Positions 8,725 to 18,646 of a stretch of 64,000 bases of DNA are shown one piece after another. Both the position numbers and the translations under genes were made by a program. How positions within the stretch are numbered: the first letter of the stretch is position 1; the number at the start of each line of letters is the position of its first letter. Source of the DNA: Gammaproteobacteria bacterium (GTDB taxonomy: Bacteria > Pseudomonadota > Gammaproteobacteria > Burkholderiales > Burkholderiaceae_C); the NCBI GenBank assembly GCA_018828125.1, contig JAHJWB010000003.1:62001-126000 (forward strand), read 5' to 3'. The notes beneath the pieces are model-generated. The model was not told the origin of the DNA and made no database searches. It saw only the letters and a program-made list of their open reading frames with translations.

Positions 8725-9503
8725 GCTTTGATCTTCAACTGCGCGGTCAGCGCGCGCTGGTCACGGGTGGCACCAAGGGGCTGGGCGCTGCGGTGGTGCA
8801 AGGTTTGCTGGACGCCGGAGTGCAGGTGATCGCCACTGCCCGTTCGGTGCCTGCGCACGCAGCCCAAGGCCTGATGTATGTGCCCGCTGACGTCTCCACC
8901 GCAGAGGGCGCCGCAGAGGTCGCGCAGGCGGTGCGGGTGCGCTGGGGCGGCGTGGACATCGTCGTGCATGTGGTGGGTGGCTCCAGCGCGCCGGGCGGCG
9001 GCTTTGCGGCGCTGGACGATGGGCAGTGGTTCAACGAACTGAACCTGAACCTCATGCCTGCCGTGCGCCTGGACCGCGCCCTGCTGCCCGCCATGCTGGC
9101 CCAGGGCTCGGGCGTCATCGTCCACGTCAGCTCCATCCAGCGCGTGCTGCCACTGCCAGAGTCGACCACCGCCTACGCGGCCGCCAAGGCAGCCTTGTCC
9201 ACCTACAGCAAGGCATTGTCCAAAGAGGTCACGCCACAAGGCGTCCGGGTGCTGAGCGTCTCGCCCGGCTGGATTGAAACCGATGCCGCCATCGCTTTGG
9301 CCGACCGTGTGGCTGCGCAGGCCGGCACGGACTACGAGGGTGGCAAGCAGATCATCATGCAGGCGCTGGGTGGCATCCCGCTGGGACGACCAGCCAAGCC
9401 ACAGGAGGTGGCCGACCTGATCATTTTTCTGGCGTCACCACGGGCGGGGGCGATATCGGGCTCGGAGCATGTGATCGATGGGGGGACATTGCCGACGGTC
9501 TAG
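8721..9503 (+). CDS. SDR-family oxidoreductase
   Basis: This 260-aa Rossmann-fold enzyme has the nucleotide motif TGGTKGLG (residues 15-22), a catalytic serine region (VHVSS), the YAAAK active-site Tyr/Lys pair, and the C-terminal [15 protein letters not shown] typical of classical short-chain dehydrogenases. The substrate is unknown. It is co-transcribed with the NTF2-like gene and probably controlled by the divergent LysR gene. Confidence 0.9.
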   Translation: MSFDLQLRGQRALVTGGTKGLGAAVVQGLLDAGVQVIATARSVPAHAAQGLMYVPADVSTAEGAAEVAQAVRVRWGGVDIVVHVVGGSSAPGGGFAALDDGQWFNELNLNLMPAVRLDRALLPAMLAQGSGVIVHVSSIQRVLPLPESTTAYAAAKAALSTYSKALSKEVTPQGVRVLSVSPGWIETDAAIALADRVAAQAGTDYEGGKQIIMQALGGIPLGRPAKPQEVADLIIFLASPRAGAISGSEHVIDGGTLPTV

Positions 9504-9555
9504 AAGCACATCCTCTGCTATGTCCAGTGTCCTAGGTGCTATCAACCAAAAAAAT

Positions 9556-9616
9556 CAAGCTAAATTGGCCTCTAGCGCTTATCCATAAAGCGCTATTAGC
9601 TATTCTATTTATAGCT
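9556..9616 (+). repeat. Interspersed repeat, copy 3 (forward)
   Basis: This well-kept copy reads AAATTGGCCTCTAGCG, then the core TTATCCATAAAGCGC, then TATTAGCTATTCTATTTATAG. It lies between the convergent SDR and outer-membrane channel genes. The stem AGCGCTTtat/ATAAAGCGCT could form a hairpin in either transcript. Confidence 0.88.
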
Positions 9617-9649
9617 TAATCCCCGCAGAAAACCGAGGCGCCAGCGAAG

Positions 9650-11110
9650 TTAGCGGGGCGCTTCGGCGGCAGACGCAAGCTGCCCGCCCAGCACCTTCCA
9701 CAGCGCCACGCGGTTGGCTTGCTCGGACTGCCGCAGGCCGATCAGCGTCTGCTGTGCGGCGTACAGGCTGCGTTGCGCGTCCAGCACTGTGAGGTAGTTG
9801 TCCACGCCCGAGGTGAATCGCGCCTCGGACAGCTCGAACGCCCGTGCGTTGGCGTCCACGACGGCCTGCTGCGCCGACAGGCGCTCTTGCCACTGCGCAC
9901 GCTCGGCGAGGGCGTCCGACACTTCGCGGAAAGCGGTCTGGATGGATTTTTCGTACTGGGCCACGGCGATGTCGCGGTTGGCCTGCGCCACATCCACCGC
10001 CGCGCGGGCACTGCCGCCGTCAAAGATGGGCCAGCGGATCTGGGGCACAAAGCTCCAGGTGTTGTTGCCGCTGCCCAGCAGGTTGCCCAGCTCGCGGCTG
10101 CCAAAGCCGATGGTGGTGCTCAGCGTGATGGTGGGGAACATCGCCGCCCGTGCTGCCGCGACGTTGGCCGACAGAGACTGCAGGTTGTATTCGGAGACAC
10201 GCACATCGGGGCGAGCCAGCAACAGGCTGGACGGCAGTTCAGCGGGCAGCGCCATCAGGGCTGTGGGCGCCGCAGCGGCTTCGCCGCGCAGGGTGTCGGC
10301 GGTGGGCAGCCAGTCGGGGCGCAAGCCACTGCCCACCAGTGCGTCGAGCGCATTGCGGTCTTTGGCCACCTGGGCGGTGAAGGCGGCGACATCTCCGCGC
10401 GCGGTTTCCACCGTGATCCGGTTTTGCGCCAGCACCAGGCCGGATGTGCCGCCAAGCTGGTGGATGCGCTCGGTGAGCTGGTACGCCTTCTGCCGGCTGG
10501 CCAGGGTATCGCGCGCCAGAACGAGGCGGGCCTCGTTGGCGGCCAGGTTCAGCCACGCGTTGGTCACATCGGCCACCAGCATGATCTGCACGTTCAGCTG
10601 GTTTGCCTCGGACTGCAGAAACTGCCCCAGCGCTGCCTCGTTGAGGTTGCGTACACGGCCCCACAGATCCAGCTCGAAACTGGTGGCGGCAAGTTGCGCG
10701 CTGTACTGGCTGGAGGTGGCGGCCTGCCCGGTGCCAGACAGATCCGCCGCCGTGCGGCTGCGGCTGCCCTGCGCAGCGGCGGCGATGGTGGGCAATTGCG
10801 CAGCACTGGTGATGCCGTACTGCGCCCGTGCCCGCTCGATGTTGGCCAAGGCCACGCGCAGGTCGCGGTTGTGGGTGAGCGCCTGCGCAATCGACTGGCG
10901 CAAACCCGGGTGCTGCACCCAGGCAAGCCGCTGCGACGTTTGCAGTGCTGTCGCACTGGCGTCGGCAACGGCCAGTGGCTGGCCCAGCGTGGGGGCGACC
11001 ACGCCCAACACGTCGGGTTTGGCGGGCGGTTGCTGGGCGCATCCGGTCAGCAGCACGATGAGCGCAGAGACGGTGACCAGGGGTTTCAAGCCATCAATCG
11101 ACCGGTGCAT
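9650..11110 (-). CDS. RND efflux system outer-membrane channel lipoprotein (NodT/OprM-like)
   Basis: This 486-aa TolC-family channel has a lipoprotein signal (VTVSALIVLLTGC, lipobox LTGC) and two long repeated coiled-coil/beta-barrel halves (repeat motifs around LPTIAAAAQGSRSRT and MFPTITLSTTIGFGS). It completes the tripartite pump with the two upstream genes. ATG 11110 is preferred: it forms a TGATG junction with the pump stop and has AAGGAG about 8 bases upstream; an alternative GTG at 11113 is adjacent. Confidence 0.9.
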   Translation of the reverse strand: MHRSIDGLKPLVTVSALIVLLTGCAQQPPAKPDVLGVVAPTLGQPLAVADASATALQTSQRLAWVQHPGLRQSIAQALTHNRDLRVALANIERARAQYGITSAAQLPTIAAAAQGSRSRTAADLSGTGQAATSSQYSAQLAATSFELDLWGRVRNLNEAALGQFLQSEANQLNVQIMLVADVTNAWLNLAANEARLVLARDTLASRQKAYQLTERIHQLGGTSGLVLAQNRITVETARGDVAAFTAQVAKDRNALDALVGSGLRPDWLPTADTLRGEAAAAPTALMALPAELPSSLLLARPDVRVSEYNLQSLSANVAAARAAMFPTITLSTTIGFGSRELGNLLGSGNNTWSFVPQIRWPIFDGGSARAAVDVAQANRDIAVAQYEKSIQTAFREVSDALAERAQWQERLSAQQAVVDANARAFELSEARFTSGVDNYLTVLDAQRSLYAAQQTLIGLRQSEQANRVALWKVLGGQLASAAEAPR

Positions 11111-14100
11111 CACGGTTCTCCTTGTTGCGAGAGCGAAGGATCCACACTGGGTGTGGGCGGTGTCTCTTTCGGTCGCTTTCTGTTGACCCAGTTGCGCACC
11201 AGCAGGAAGAACACGGGCACGAAGAACAGCCCCAACAGGGTGGACAGCACCGTGCCACCCAGCACCGCCGTGCCGATGGCCTGGCGGCTGGCGGCGCCAG
11301 GGCCGGTGCCCAGTGCCAGCGGCAGCACGCCGAAGCCGAACGCCAGCGAGGTCATCAAGATGGGCCGCAGCCGGCGGCGCACGGCCTCCAGCGTGGCGTC
11401 GAACACGCTTTTGCCCTGGTCCTGCAGTTGCACCGCAAACTCCACGATCAGGATGGCGTTTTTGGAGGCCAGGCCCACGGTGGTCAACAGGCCGACCTGA
11501 AAGTACACATCGTTCGACATGTCGCGGAAGTAGGTGGCCAGCAAGGCGCCCACAATGCCCAGGGGCACGGCCAGGATGACCGAGAACGGCACGCTCCAGC
11601 TTTCATACAGCGCCGCCAGGCACAAGAAGACGAACAGGATGGAGATGGCGTACAGCAACGGCGCCTGCGCGCCGGACTGGCGCTCTTGCAAGGATGCTCC
11701 CGTCCACTCATAGCCAATGCCCACAGGCATCTCGCGCATGATTTCCTCCACGGCGCGCATGGCAGCACCTGAACTCACCCCGGGGGCTGTGTTCGAGACC
11801 ATTTCCATGGCCGGAGATCCGTTGTAACGCAGCAGTTGGGGAGGGCCGCTGGTCCAGGCGGTCGAGGTGAAAGCCGAGAGCGGCACCATGTCGCCGGTGC
11901 GGTTGCGCACCGTCCACTGCCCGATGTCCTGCGGCAGCATGCGAAACGGCGCATCGCCCTGCACATAGACACGTTTGACGCGGCCGTTGTGCACGAAGTC
12001 GTTCACGTACGAGCCGCCCACGGCGCTGGAGAGCACGTTGTTGATATCGGCGGTGGACACGCCCAGGGCAGCCGCCTTGCGGTCGTCAATCACCACCTTG
12101 AGCTCCGAGGTGACGTCGAAGTCGGTGGTGCGCATGCTGGCCAGTTCCGGCCGCGCCCTGGCCAGTTCGATCACGCGATCCTTGGCTGCTCGCAAGGCGT
12201 CATTGCCCAGGCCATTGATGTCCTTGAGCATGAAGTTCACGCCAGCATCCGAGCCCAGGCCCCGGACGGCGGGGGGCTGGGATACGAAGACGCGGGCCGA
12301 GCGGATGCGGGAAAGATCGCGCGTGGCCTTGCGCGCTATGGCCTCGGCACTCTGTTCGGCGTTCGGCCGGTCGTCCCACGGCTTGAGGCGCACGTACAGG
12401 TTGCCCGAGCTCTGGTTGCCGCTGTTGCCCGCCACGGAGAACACCCGCAGGATGTCGGGCTGGGCGTTGAAGTAACGGGTGATGTCCTGCAGCACCAGCT
12501 CCAGCTGCGCATCCGAAGTTCCGCTGGGCATGGTCACGCTGGTAATGAGGAAGCCCTGGTCTTCCACCGGCAGAAACGACGTGGGCAGCTTCTGGAACAG
12601 CAGCACCACACCGCCGATGACCAGCAGGAACACCAGCATCGCGCGCTTGCCGCGCAACAGCAACTGGCGCACAGCGCCTTGGTAACGGGTGGAGTTGCGG
12701 TCAAAGCTGGCGTTGAACCAGCGAAAGAACCGGTCGACCCAGCCCAGAACACCTTTGCGGGCGGGGGTGCCTTCGTGCAGGTGTTCCGTGGGCTTGAGCA
12801 GCGTCGCGCACAGCGCCGGGGTCAGCGTGAGCGCCACCAGCACCGAGAACGCCATGGCCGAGACGATGGCGACCGAGAACTGCCGGTAGATGACCCCCAC
12901 CGAGCCCGAGAAGAACGCCATCGGGATGAACACCGCCGACAGCGTGAGCCCGATGCCCACCAGCGCGGGCGTGATCTCGGCCATGGACTTGATCGTGGCC
13001 TCCTTGGCGGGCAGGCCTTCCTGGTGCATCACCCGCTCCACGTTTTCGACCACCACGATGGCGTCATCCACCAGCAGGCCGATGGCCAGCACCATCGCAA
13101 ACATGGTGAGCATGTTGATGGAGTAGCCCAGCGCCGACAACACGCCAAATGTGCCCAGCAGCACCACTGGTACGGCAATGGCCGGAATCAGCGTGGCACG
13201 CAGGTTCTGCAGAAAAATGAACATCACGATCACCACCAGCACCATCGCCTCTGCCAGGGTGATGGCGACTTCCTTGATCGACGCGCGCACATAGGGCGTG
13301 CTGTCCGAGCTGATGACACCGGTGATGCCATCCGGAAAGAACGGTGCCAGTTCGGCCATCTTGGCGTTGATGGCGCCGGCCACTGCCATGGCGTTGGCGC
13401 CGTCGGCCAGCACGATGCCCAGGCCCGCACCCGGCTGGTTGTTGAGGCGGGATTTCACCGTCAGATTGTCGGCAGCCAGTTCCACGCGGGCCACATCGCC
13501 CACGGTGACCAGCGATCCGTCGGTGGCGGCCTTGAGCACAATGCCCTGGAACTCCTCGACCGTCCTAAGCTTGGTGCGCGCCGTGATGGTGGCGTTGAGC
13601 ATCTGGTCCTTCACGGCCGGCAGCGCCCCCAGCTGCCCTGCGGACACCTGGGCGTTTTGCGAGTTCAGCGCCGAGATGAGGTCTGACGGCATCAGCGCAA
13701 ACTGCTCCAGCTTGCCGGGATCCATCCAGATGCGCATGGCGTAGCTGGTCCCGAACACGTTGACATCGCCCACGCCGTCGATGCGCGAGATCACGTCCAC
13801 CACATTGCTGGAGATGTAGTCGCCAATCGCCACCTGCGTGACCGTGGGGTCGGGCGAAGTGAAGACATAGGTCATCAGGTTGTCCTGACCGCCCTTGTTC
13901 ACAAACACGCCGCGGCTTTTGACCGCTTCGGGCAGCCGGTTCATCGCGGTCTGCAGCTTGTTTTGCACCTGCACCTGGGCCACGTCGATATCGGTGCCGG
14001 GCGCAAATGTCAGCTGCGTGCGCGAGCGCCCGGCGGAGTCGCTGGTTGAGCTCATGTAGAGCACGTTGTCGATGCCCTTGAGCTGCTGCTCGATCACCTG

Positions 14101-14286
14101 CGTCACCGAGTCCGCCACTGTCTCGGCCGAGGCGCCGGTGTAGGTGGTGTTGATCGACACACGCGGGGGGGCGATGTCGGGGTACTGCTCCAGCGGCAGG
14201 GTGAAGATGGACATCGCCCCCGCCAGCATGATGACGATGGAGAGCACCCAGGCGAAGACCGGACGGTGGATAAAGAAATAAGCCAT
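11110..14286 (-). CDS. RND multidrug efflux permease, HAE1 (AcrB/MexB-like)
   Basis: This 1058-aa inner-membrane pump has the usual 12 membrane segments and two large periplasmic loops. The proton-relay residues are present: the Asp pair in GLLVDDAIVVVENVER and the Lys in GLASKNAILIVEFA. It exports hydrophobic or amphipathic drugs in exchange for protons; the substrates cannot be read from sequence. The operon order is adaptor, pump, channel. No TetR or MarR regulator gene is adjacent, unlike many such operons. Confidence 0.95.
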   Translation of the reverse strand: MAYFFIHRPVFAWVLSIVIMLAGAMSIFTLPLEQYPDIAPPRVSINTTYTGASAETVADSVTQVIEQQLKGIDNVLYMSSTSDSAGRSRTQLTFAPGTDIDVAQVQVQNKLQTAMNRLPEAVKSRGVFVNKGGQDNLMTYVFTSPDPTVTQVAIGDYISSNVVDVISRIDGVGDVNVFGTSYAMRIWMDPGKLEQFALMPSDLISALNSQNAQVSAGQLGALPAVKDQMLNATITARTKLRTVEEFQGIVLKAATDGSLVTVGDVARVELAADNLTVKSRLNNQPGAGLGIVLADGANAMAVAGAINAKMAELAPFFPDGITGVISSDSTPYVRASIKEVAITLAEAMVLVVIVMFIFLQNLRATLIPAIAVPVVLLGTFGVLSALGYSINMLTMFAMVLAIGLLVDDAIVVVENVERVMHQEGLPAKEATIKSMAEITPALVGIGLTLSAVFIPMAFFSGSVGVIYRQFSVAIVSAMAFSVLVALTLTPALCATLLKPTEHLHEGTPARKGVLGWVDRFFRWFNASFDRNSTRYQGAVRQLLLRGKRAMLVFLLVIGGVVLLFQKLPTSFLPVEDQGFLITSVTMPSGTSDAQLELVLQDITRYFNAQPDILRVFSVAGNSGNQSSGNLYVRLKPWDDRPNAEQSAEAIARKATRDLSRIRSARVFVSQPPAVRGLGSDAGVNFMLKDINGLGNDALRAAKDRVIELARARPELASMRTTDFDVTSELKVVIDDRKAAALGVSTADINNVLSSAVGGSYVNDFVHNGRVKRVYVQGDAPFRMLPQDIGQWTVRNRTGDMVPLSAFTSTAWTSGPPQLLRYNGSPAMEMVSNTAPGVSSGAAMRAVEEIMREMPVGIGYEWTGASLQERQSGAQAPLLYAISILFVFLCLAALYESWSVPFSVILAVPLGIVGALLATYFRDMSNDVYFQVGLLTTVGLASKNAILIVEFAVQLQDQGKSVFDATLEAVRRRLRPILMTSLAFGFGVLPLALGTGPGAASRQAIGTAVLGGTVLSTLLGLFFVPVFFLLVRNWVNRKRPKETPPTPSVDPSLSQQGEP

Positions 14287-14423
14287 GGTGCAGCGTGGGG
14301 AGTTCTGTGGGCTCTAAAAGATGACAGGGTCACCCGGCGCTACCGGGCATTGAGTGGGCGTTTCGCGGACCCACCAAGCCAATCCGGGCCACCCGGTTCG
14401 TCGGCGTGGCCCCGTGGGCGGGG

Positions 14424-15713
14424 TCAGGGTTTGGGTGGGGCGGAGGCCGCCTGTCCTGCTGGCGCCGAAGCCTGGGCTTCCACCACCCGGCTGCCTTCGA
14501 CGCGCATCGCCACTGGCGTCACGGCCTGGCCCACGCGGGCCTTCTGAAACCCATCGACCATCACACGGTCTCCGGCCTTCAAACCACCCAGCACCAGCCA
14601 CTGCGCGCCCAGGGCCTGGCCCAGCTGGATTGGGCGTTTTTCAATCTTGTTGTCGGCATTGACGAGCTGCACGCTGGGTTTGCCTGCAGGGTCGCGCTGA
14701 ACCGCCTGCTGCGGCACCACGATGGCATCGCTCGATACACCCGTGGCCAGCTGTGCCCGCACGTACATGCCGGGCATCAACAGCTGGTCGGGGTTGGGGA
14801 ACACCGCGCGCAGGGTGATGGCCCCGGTGTTCTGGCCGACGGTGGCGCCGGTGAACTGCAGCTTGCCGACGTGCGGATACGCACTGCCATCCTCCAGCAT
14901 CAAACGCACCGGGGCACCGCTGGCGTCCACCTTGCCGAATACCCCGGCCTGCCATTGCCGCCGAAGCGCCAGCAGCTCGGCGCTGGACTGGGTGATGTCG
15001 ACATGGATGGGATCAAGCTGGCTGATGGTCGTCAGGGCCTGGGCCTGGTTGGCGGTGACCAGCGAGCCGGGGAGCACCACGGACAGATCGGTCTGCCCGC
15101 CGATGGGCGCGACGATGCGGCTGAACTGCAAGTTGATGCGGGCGTTGTCCAGCGCCGCCTGGGCCACCGCGACATCGGCGGCCGACTGCGCGACCTGCGC
15201 CTGGCTTTCGTCAAACACCTGGCGGCTGATGGCGTCGATCTTCACCAGTTCCGCATTGCGCTCGGCATTGGTGCGGGCAGTCTGTGCCGAGGCCCGCGCC
15301 TTGGTCAGCGCTGCCTCCGCACTCTTGGCCGCTGCTTCAAGCGTGCGGGCATCGATCTGGTACAGCGGCTGGCCTGCCTTGACCGTGCTCCCTTCGGTGA
15401 AGAGACGCTTTTGCAGAATGCCCGACACCTGGGGCCGTACCTCCGCGCTTTGGGAGGCCTTGGTGCGGCCCGTCAGCTCGGTGTGCAGCCCTTGCGACTG
15501 CGCCACCAATGTCAGTACGCCGACTGGCGGGGCTGCAGGTGCAGCGCTGGGCGCTTTCTTATCGCCACAGGCGGACAGCAAAAGCGCAGCCGTTGCCACG
15601 AGCACCCATGCCCCGCGCCGTGCACCGGCTGGCCGATCGGACCTGGAGGAAAGCGACAGGGTTGCGGTGGTCGCCTGGTGCGGCGCGGAAGATGAAACGA
15701 ATGTGAGTGGCAT
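14424..15713 (-). CDS. RND efflux periplasmic adaptor (AcrA/MexA-like) lipoprotein
   Basis: This 429-aa adaptor starts at ATG 15713 (MPLTFVSSS), followed by a signal with a lipobox LLLSAC, then barrel-sandwich hybrid, helical hairpin and beta-barrel domains (for example VRPQVSGILQKRLFTEGSTVKAGQPLYQID). It links the inner pump to the outer channel. The pump gene begins 137 bp downstream. Upstream in-frame starts exist but would put the signal peptide far from the N-terminus. Confidence 0.92.
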   Translation of the reverse strand: MPLTFVSSSAPHQATTATLSLSSRSDRPAGARRGAWVLVATAALLLSACGDKKAPSAAPAAPPVGVLTLVAQSQGLHTELTGRTKASQSAEVRPQVSGILQKRLFTEGSTVKAGQPLYQIDARTLEAAAKSAEAALTKARASAQTARTNAERNAELVKIDAISRQVFDESQAQVAQSAADVAVAQAALDNARINLQFSRIVAPIGGQTDLSVVLPGSLVTANQAQALTTISQLDPIHVDITQSSAELLALRRQWQAGVFGKVDASGAPVRLMLEDGSAYPHVGKLQFTGATVGQNTGAITLRAVFPNPDQLLMPGMYVRAQLATGVSSDAIVVPQQAVQRDPAGKPSVQLVNADNKIEKRPIQLGQALGAQWLVLGGLKAGDRVMVDGFQKARVGQAVTPVAMRVEGSRVVEAQASAPAGQAASAPPKP

Positions 15714-16099
15714 GGATGTGCGCGTGGGGCCTGGGTCTGGGTAGACGGAGAGACGGGTGGACGCGAGGCTGGGCGCCATTCGGGAGCGGGTCAGCACTGA
15801 ATCGTGCATTCTGCGCACGCAATATGTCTGGAATGTATACCGGCCGAAAGGCCCCAAAAATGCGCTTTCTGGGGACGAGCAGCATCTGTGCCGGGGTCGG
15901 CTCGGCGCCTTCATTTCAGTGCCTGCACGGGCTCGTGTTGTCTGTGCCTCAGCCGCCCGTCATCACCAAAAATACAAGCAAAATAGGGCTCTAGCGCTTA
16001 TCCATCAAGCGCTGATAGCTACCAAATTGATAGTATTGGAGGCCCGCGCGGTGCGGGTGGTGGTGGTCCCGCTGGCGCACCGCTTGCCCGCGGGATGGC
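15714..16099. other. 386-bp intergenic region upstream of the efflux operon
   Basis: It holds the promoter side of the efflux operon (transcribed leftward) and an interspersed repeat copy at 15967-16035. A GTATAC near 15838 is the only short dyad I noticed there. I see no gene and no regulator-binding site I would defend. Confidence 0.6.
15967..16035 (+). repeat. Interspersed repeat, copy 4 (forward)
   Basis: AAAATACAAGCAAAATAGGG, then CTCTAGCGCTTATCC, ATCAAGCGCTGATAGC and TACCAAATTGATAG. The core differs from the consensus by one base (ATC for ATA). Confidence 0.85.
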
Positions 16100-16387
16100 T
16101 TACACCAGAACGTCCCGAAGCGTGGCGTCCTTGCCAAACTGCGCCTTGGCGAATGGGCACAGCGGCATCACCTTGGTGCCTGTCGCCCGGGCCCACTGCA
16201 CCAGTGCCCCCAGCAACTCACGGCCCACGCCCTGCCCGCTGAGTGACGGGTCGACTTCGGTGTGGTCCACGATGATCATCGTGGCGTTGGTGCGGCTGTA
16301 GGTCATCTCGGCCAGGCGCTGGCCGTCTTTCTCTACGTAAAAGGCGCCCTTGGCGTCTTGTTCCTGGTGCTGAATGGTGTGGGGCAT
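16100..16387 (-). CDS. Small GNAT-family N-acetyltransferase (COG2388-like)
   Basis: This 95-aa single-domain protein matches the short GNAT group (COG2388): MTYSRTNATMIIVDHTEVDP, the acetyl-CoA loop SGQGVGRELLGALV, and a C-terminal CPFAKAQFGKD. These proteins are about 90-100 aa, so the length is normal. The acceptor is unknown. ATG 16387 (MPHTIQHQEQ) is chosen; an in-frame TTG six codons upstream is less likely. Confidence 0.85.
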   Translation of the reverse strand: MPHTIQHQEQDAKGAFYVEKDGQRLAEMTYSRTNATMIIVDHTEVDPSLSGQGVGRELLGALVQWARATGTKVMPLCPFAKAQFGKDATLRDVLV

Positions 16388-16538
16388 GGATTGGCGAATC
16401 GACAAAGCTGATGGGTTGGCGTTGGAGTATGGCGCAGCAGCCTGTGCCCGCCGCTGCTTGTTGGGTTATTGGATTGTTGGTTCGCTTGCTGACGCGCTTT
16501 GGGTCGGGGGCGACGTGCAGCCGTCCGCCGCTTTGAAT

Positions 16539-17408
16539 CTACCCGGCTCCAAAAGCCTCGCATAGAAACTCTGCCGTTGCGCGGACGCGGGCGGTGCGTT
16601 GCAGGTCGGGGTGCATGACTTGCCAGACCTCGTAGTCGGTGGCACGACGGCGTTGGGGCCAGATGCGTACCAGGCCTTCACGCTCCCCCATCCACACCGG
16701 CATTTCGCCAAGCCCGACGCCCGCCGCCACCGCCTTGCGCACCAGCAGGCTGGAGCGCACGGCCATGGCGATGCGGGCCTGGCGGGCGGGCACACCGGCC
16801 ATGGTCAGAAACGGGCTTTGCTCCAGGTAGGGGCCGTAGGCCACCAGGTGGTGGCCGCGCAGCTCGTCGTCGGGCACGGGTTCGCCAAAGCGCTCGACAT
16901 AGCCTGCGTTGGCAAACAAGCCCACCGGCCATGACACCACGCGGCGCACGACCAGGTCGGGTGTCTCCGGGCGGACGTTGCGAAACGCTATGTCCACCTG
17001 CCTGCGGCTGAGGCTGAGCAACTGGGTGGAGACCTCCAGGTCCACACGGATGTGGGGCCAGTGCCGCTGCAGGCGCTCGACGGCGGGCAGCAGCAGGTCG
17101 ATGGCAATCGAGTCGGTGCTGGTCACGCGCACGATGCCGCCGGGGCTTTCGTCCTGGCCTTCGATTTTGGTGCGCAGGTCGAGGGCTGCGCTTTCCATGC
17201 GGCGGGCGGCTGCCAGGGCTGTTTCGCCTGCCGGTGTGAGCAGGTATCCATCTTTGGCACGCAGGAACAGCTTGGCGCCCAGCTCGGCCTCCAGTGCATT
17301 CAGCCGCCGCCCCACGGTGGCCTGGTCGATGCCCAGGCTGCGCGCTGCGGCGCGCAAGGAGGGGGCTCTTGTCAGCGCGAGAAAGATGCGGGTGTCGTCC
17401 CAGTTCAT
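16539..17408 (-). CDS. LysR-family transcriptional regulator
   Basis: This 289-aa protein starts MNWDDTRIFLALTRAPSLRAAARSLG, a winged helix-turn-helix, followed by a LysR effector domain. ATG 17408 fits family N-termini; the upstream open frame does not. It is divergent from a quinone-oxidoreductase gene. A 10-bp-arm palindrome lies 20 bp upstream of its start, strongly suggesting that it controls itself and the neighbour. Confidence 0.88.
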   Translation of the reverse strand: MNWDDTRIFLALTRAPSLRAAARSLGIDQATVGRRLNALEAELGAKLFLRAKDGYLLTPAGETALAAARRMESAALDLRTKIEGQDESPGGIVRVTSTDSIAIDLLLPAVERLQRHWPHIRVDLEVSTQLLSLSRRQVDIAFRNVRPETPDLVVRRVVSWPVGLFANAGYVERFGEPVPDDELRGHHLVAYGPYLEQSPFLTMAGVPARQARIAMAVRSSLLVRKAVAAGVGLGEMPVWMGEREGLVRIWPQRRRATDYEVWQVMHPDLQRTARVRATAEFLCEAFGAG

Positions 17409-17428
17409 GGTGGTGCCCATTGGGTAGC

Positions 17429-17450
17429 AGTGATGCAATTTTGCATCACT
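17429..17450. promoter_or_regulatory. Palindromic LysR operator candidate
   Basis: Arms AGTGATGCAA and TTGCATCACT are perfectly complementary around a 2-bp centre (TT). The site sits between the divergent LysR and quinone-oxidoreductase genes. A 22-bp dyad of this quality is a good LysR recognition site candidate; binding itself is inferred. Confidence 0.7.
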
Positions 17451-17533
17451 ACAGAGCGAAATTGCTGCGTTTGAACAGTGCGTTGGCGCTGTAACCTTGC
17501 AGGCCTGAATGACATTTTTGAGGACTGCAACCC

Positions 17534-18646
17534 ATGCCCACCGCTGTGACTGAACAACATCCCGCCACGGTGCAGACCGCCGTACCACCCACCATGCAGG
17601 CCATCGTGTTAGACGACTTCGGTGGGCCTGGGGTGCTGGTGGCCCGTGAGGTCCCGACCCCCGGGGTGCGCCCGCACGACCTGTTGGTGCGCAACGCCTC
17701 CATCGGCGTGAACCGCGCGGACCTGTTGCACCGCAAGGGGGCCTACGGCCGAGCCTACTTTGGCGATGCGGACACTATGGGGCTGGAGATCGCGGGCACG
17801 GTGGTCGCGGTGGGCCCGCTGGTGCACGGCTTTGCCGTGGGCGACCGGGTGATGGGAATTGTGGGTGGTGGGGCCTACGCCGAGCTGTCGCGCATTGACC
17901 ACCGCATGGCCATGCACGTGCCGGCGGGCCTGGATATCGTGGCAGCGGGTGCGGTGGCGGAGGTGTTTGTGACCGCGCACGAGGCGCTGTTTCACCTGGC
18001 CAACCTGCAGGCGGGCGAGTCGGTGCTGATCCACGCAGCCGCAGGCGGCGTGGGCTCGGCGGCGGTGCAACTGGCGAAAGCGGCGGGCGCCCGGGTGTTT
18101 GCCACGGCAAGCGCAGACAAGCGTGACGCGGTACTGGGCTTTGGTGCGGATGTGTTCATTGATTACCGCAGCGAGGACTTTGCGGCCGTGGTGGCGCAGG
18201 TGACGGACGGCAAGGGCTTGAACGTGGTGATCGACTTCATTGGTGCGCCATACCTGGAGCGCAACGTGCGGTCGTTGGCCGTGGGCGGGCGCATGGTGGC
18301 CGTGGGCTTGCTGGGTGGCGCACAAGGCGCTACGTTGCCGATGGACGCCGTGCTGTACCGCCATCTGCAGATCTTTGGCACGGTGATGAAGTCGCGCCCG
18401 CCCGAGGTCAAGCAGGCCATGGTGCAGCGCTTTGCCGCGCGGTGGCTGCCCGCGCTGGCGGCCGGTGCGATCCGGCCGGTGATCGACAGCGCCTACCCGT
18501 TGGCAGACGCTGCGCAGGCGCACAGTCGCATGGAGTCTGGCGTGAACGTCGGCAAGATACTGTTGCTGCCGCTGTGTCAGCCCGCCACCCCGGCTATCCC
18601 TGGCGCCTGCCTGCACGCCGCAAACATGTCCAGCCCGGGGTTGTAG
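17534..18646 (+). CDS. Zinc-type alcohol dehydrogenase-like / NAD(P)H:quinone oxidoreductase (MDR superfamily)
   Basis: This 370-aa medium-chain dehydrogenase/reductase has an N-terminal GroES-like fold (MQAIVLDDFGGPGVL, NRADLLHRKGAYG) and a Rossmann domain (HAAAGGVGSAAVQLAKAAG). It lacks the cysteine ligands of catalytic zinc, so it fits the quinone-oxidoreductase (QOR/PIG3) branch. A 20-residue N-terminal extension precedes the family start. Its 3' end overlaps the convergent phosphoethanolamine transferase gene by 70 bp. The divergent LysR gene and the palindrome at 17429-17450 suggest inducible expression. Confidence 0.85.
   Translation: MPTAVTEQHPATVQTAVPPTMQAIVLDDFGGPGVLVAREVPTPGVRPHDLLVRNASIGVNRADLLHRKGAYGRAYFGDADTMGLEIAGTVVAVGPLVHGFAVGDRVMGIVGGGAYAELSRIDHRMAMHVPAGLDIVAAGAVAEVFVTAHEALFHLANLQAGESVLIHAAAGGVGSAAVQLAKAAGARVFATASADKRDAVLGFGADVFIDYRSEDFAAVVAQVTDGKGLNVVIDFIGAPYLERNVRSLAVGGRMVAVGLLGGAQGATLPMDAVLYRHLQIFGTVMKSRPPEVKQAMVQRFAARWLPALAAGAIRPVIDSAYPLADAAQAHSRMESGVNVGKILLLPLCQPATPAIPGACLHAANMSSPGL

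Noticed and set aside
11836-13686. Long plus-strand open frame (616 codons) opposite the RND pump
   Set aside because: It is the complement of the strongly conserved efflux pump gene in GC-rich DNA and its His-rich composition is typical of a shadow frame.
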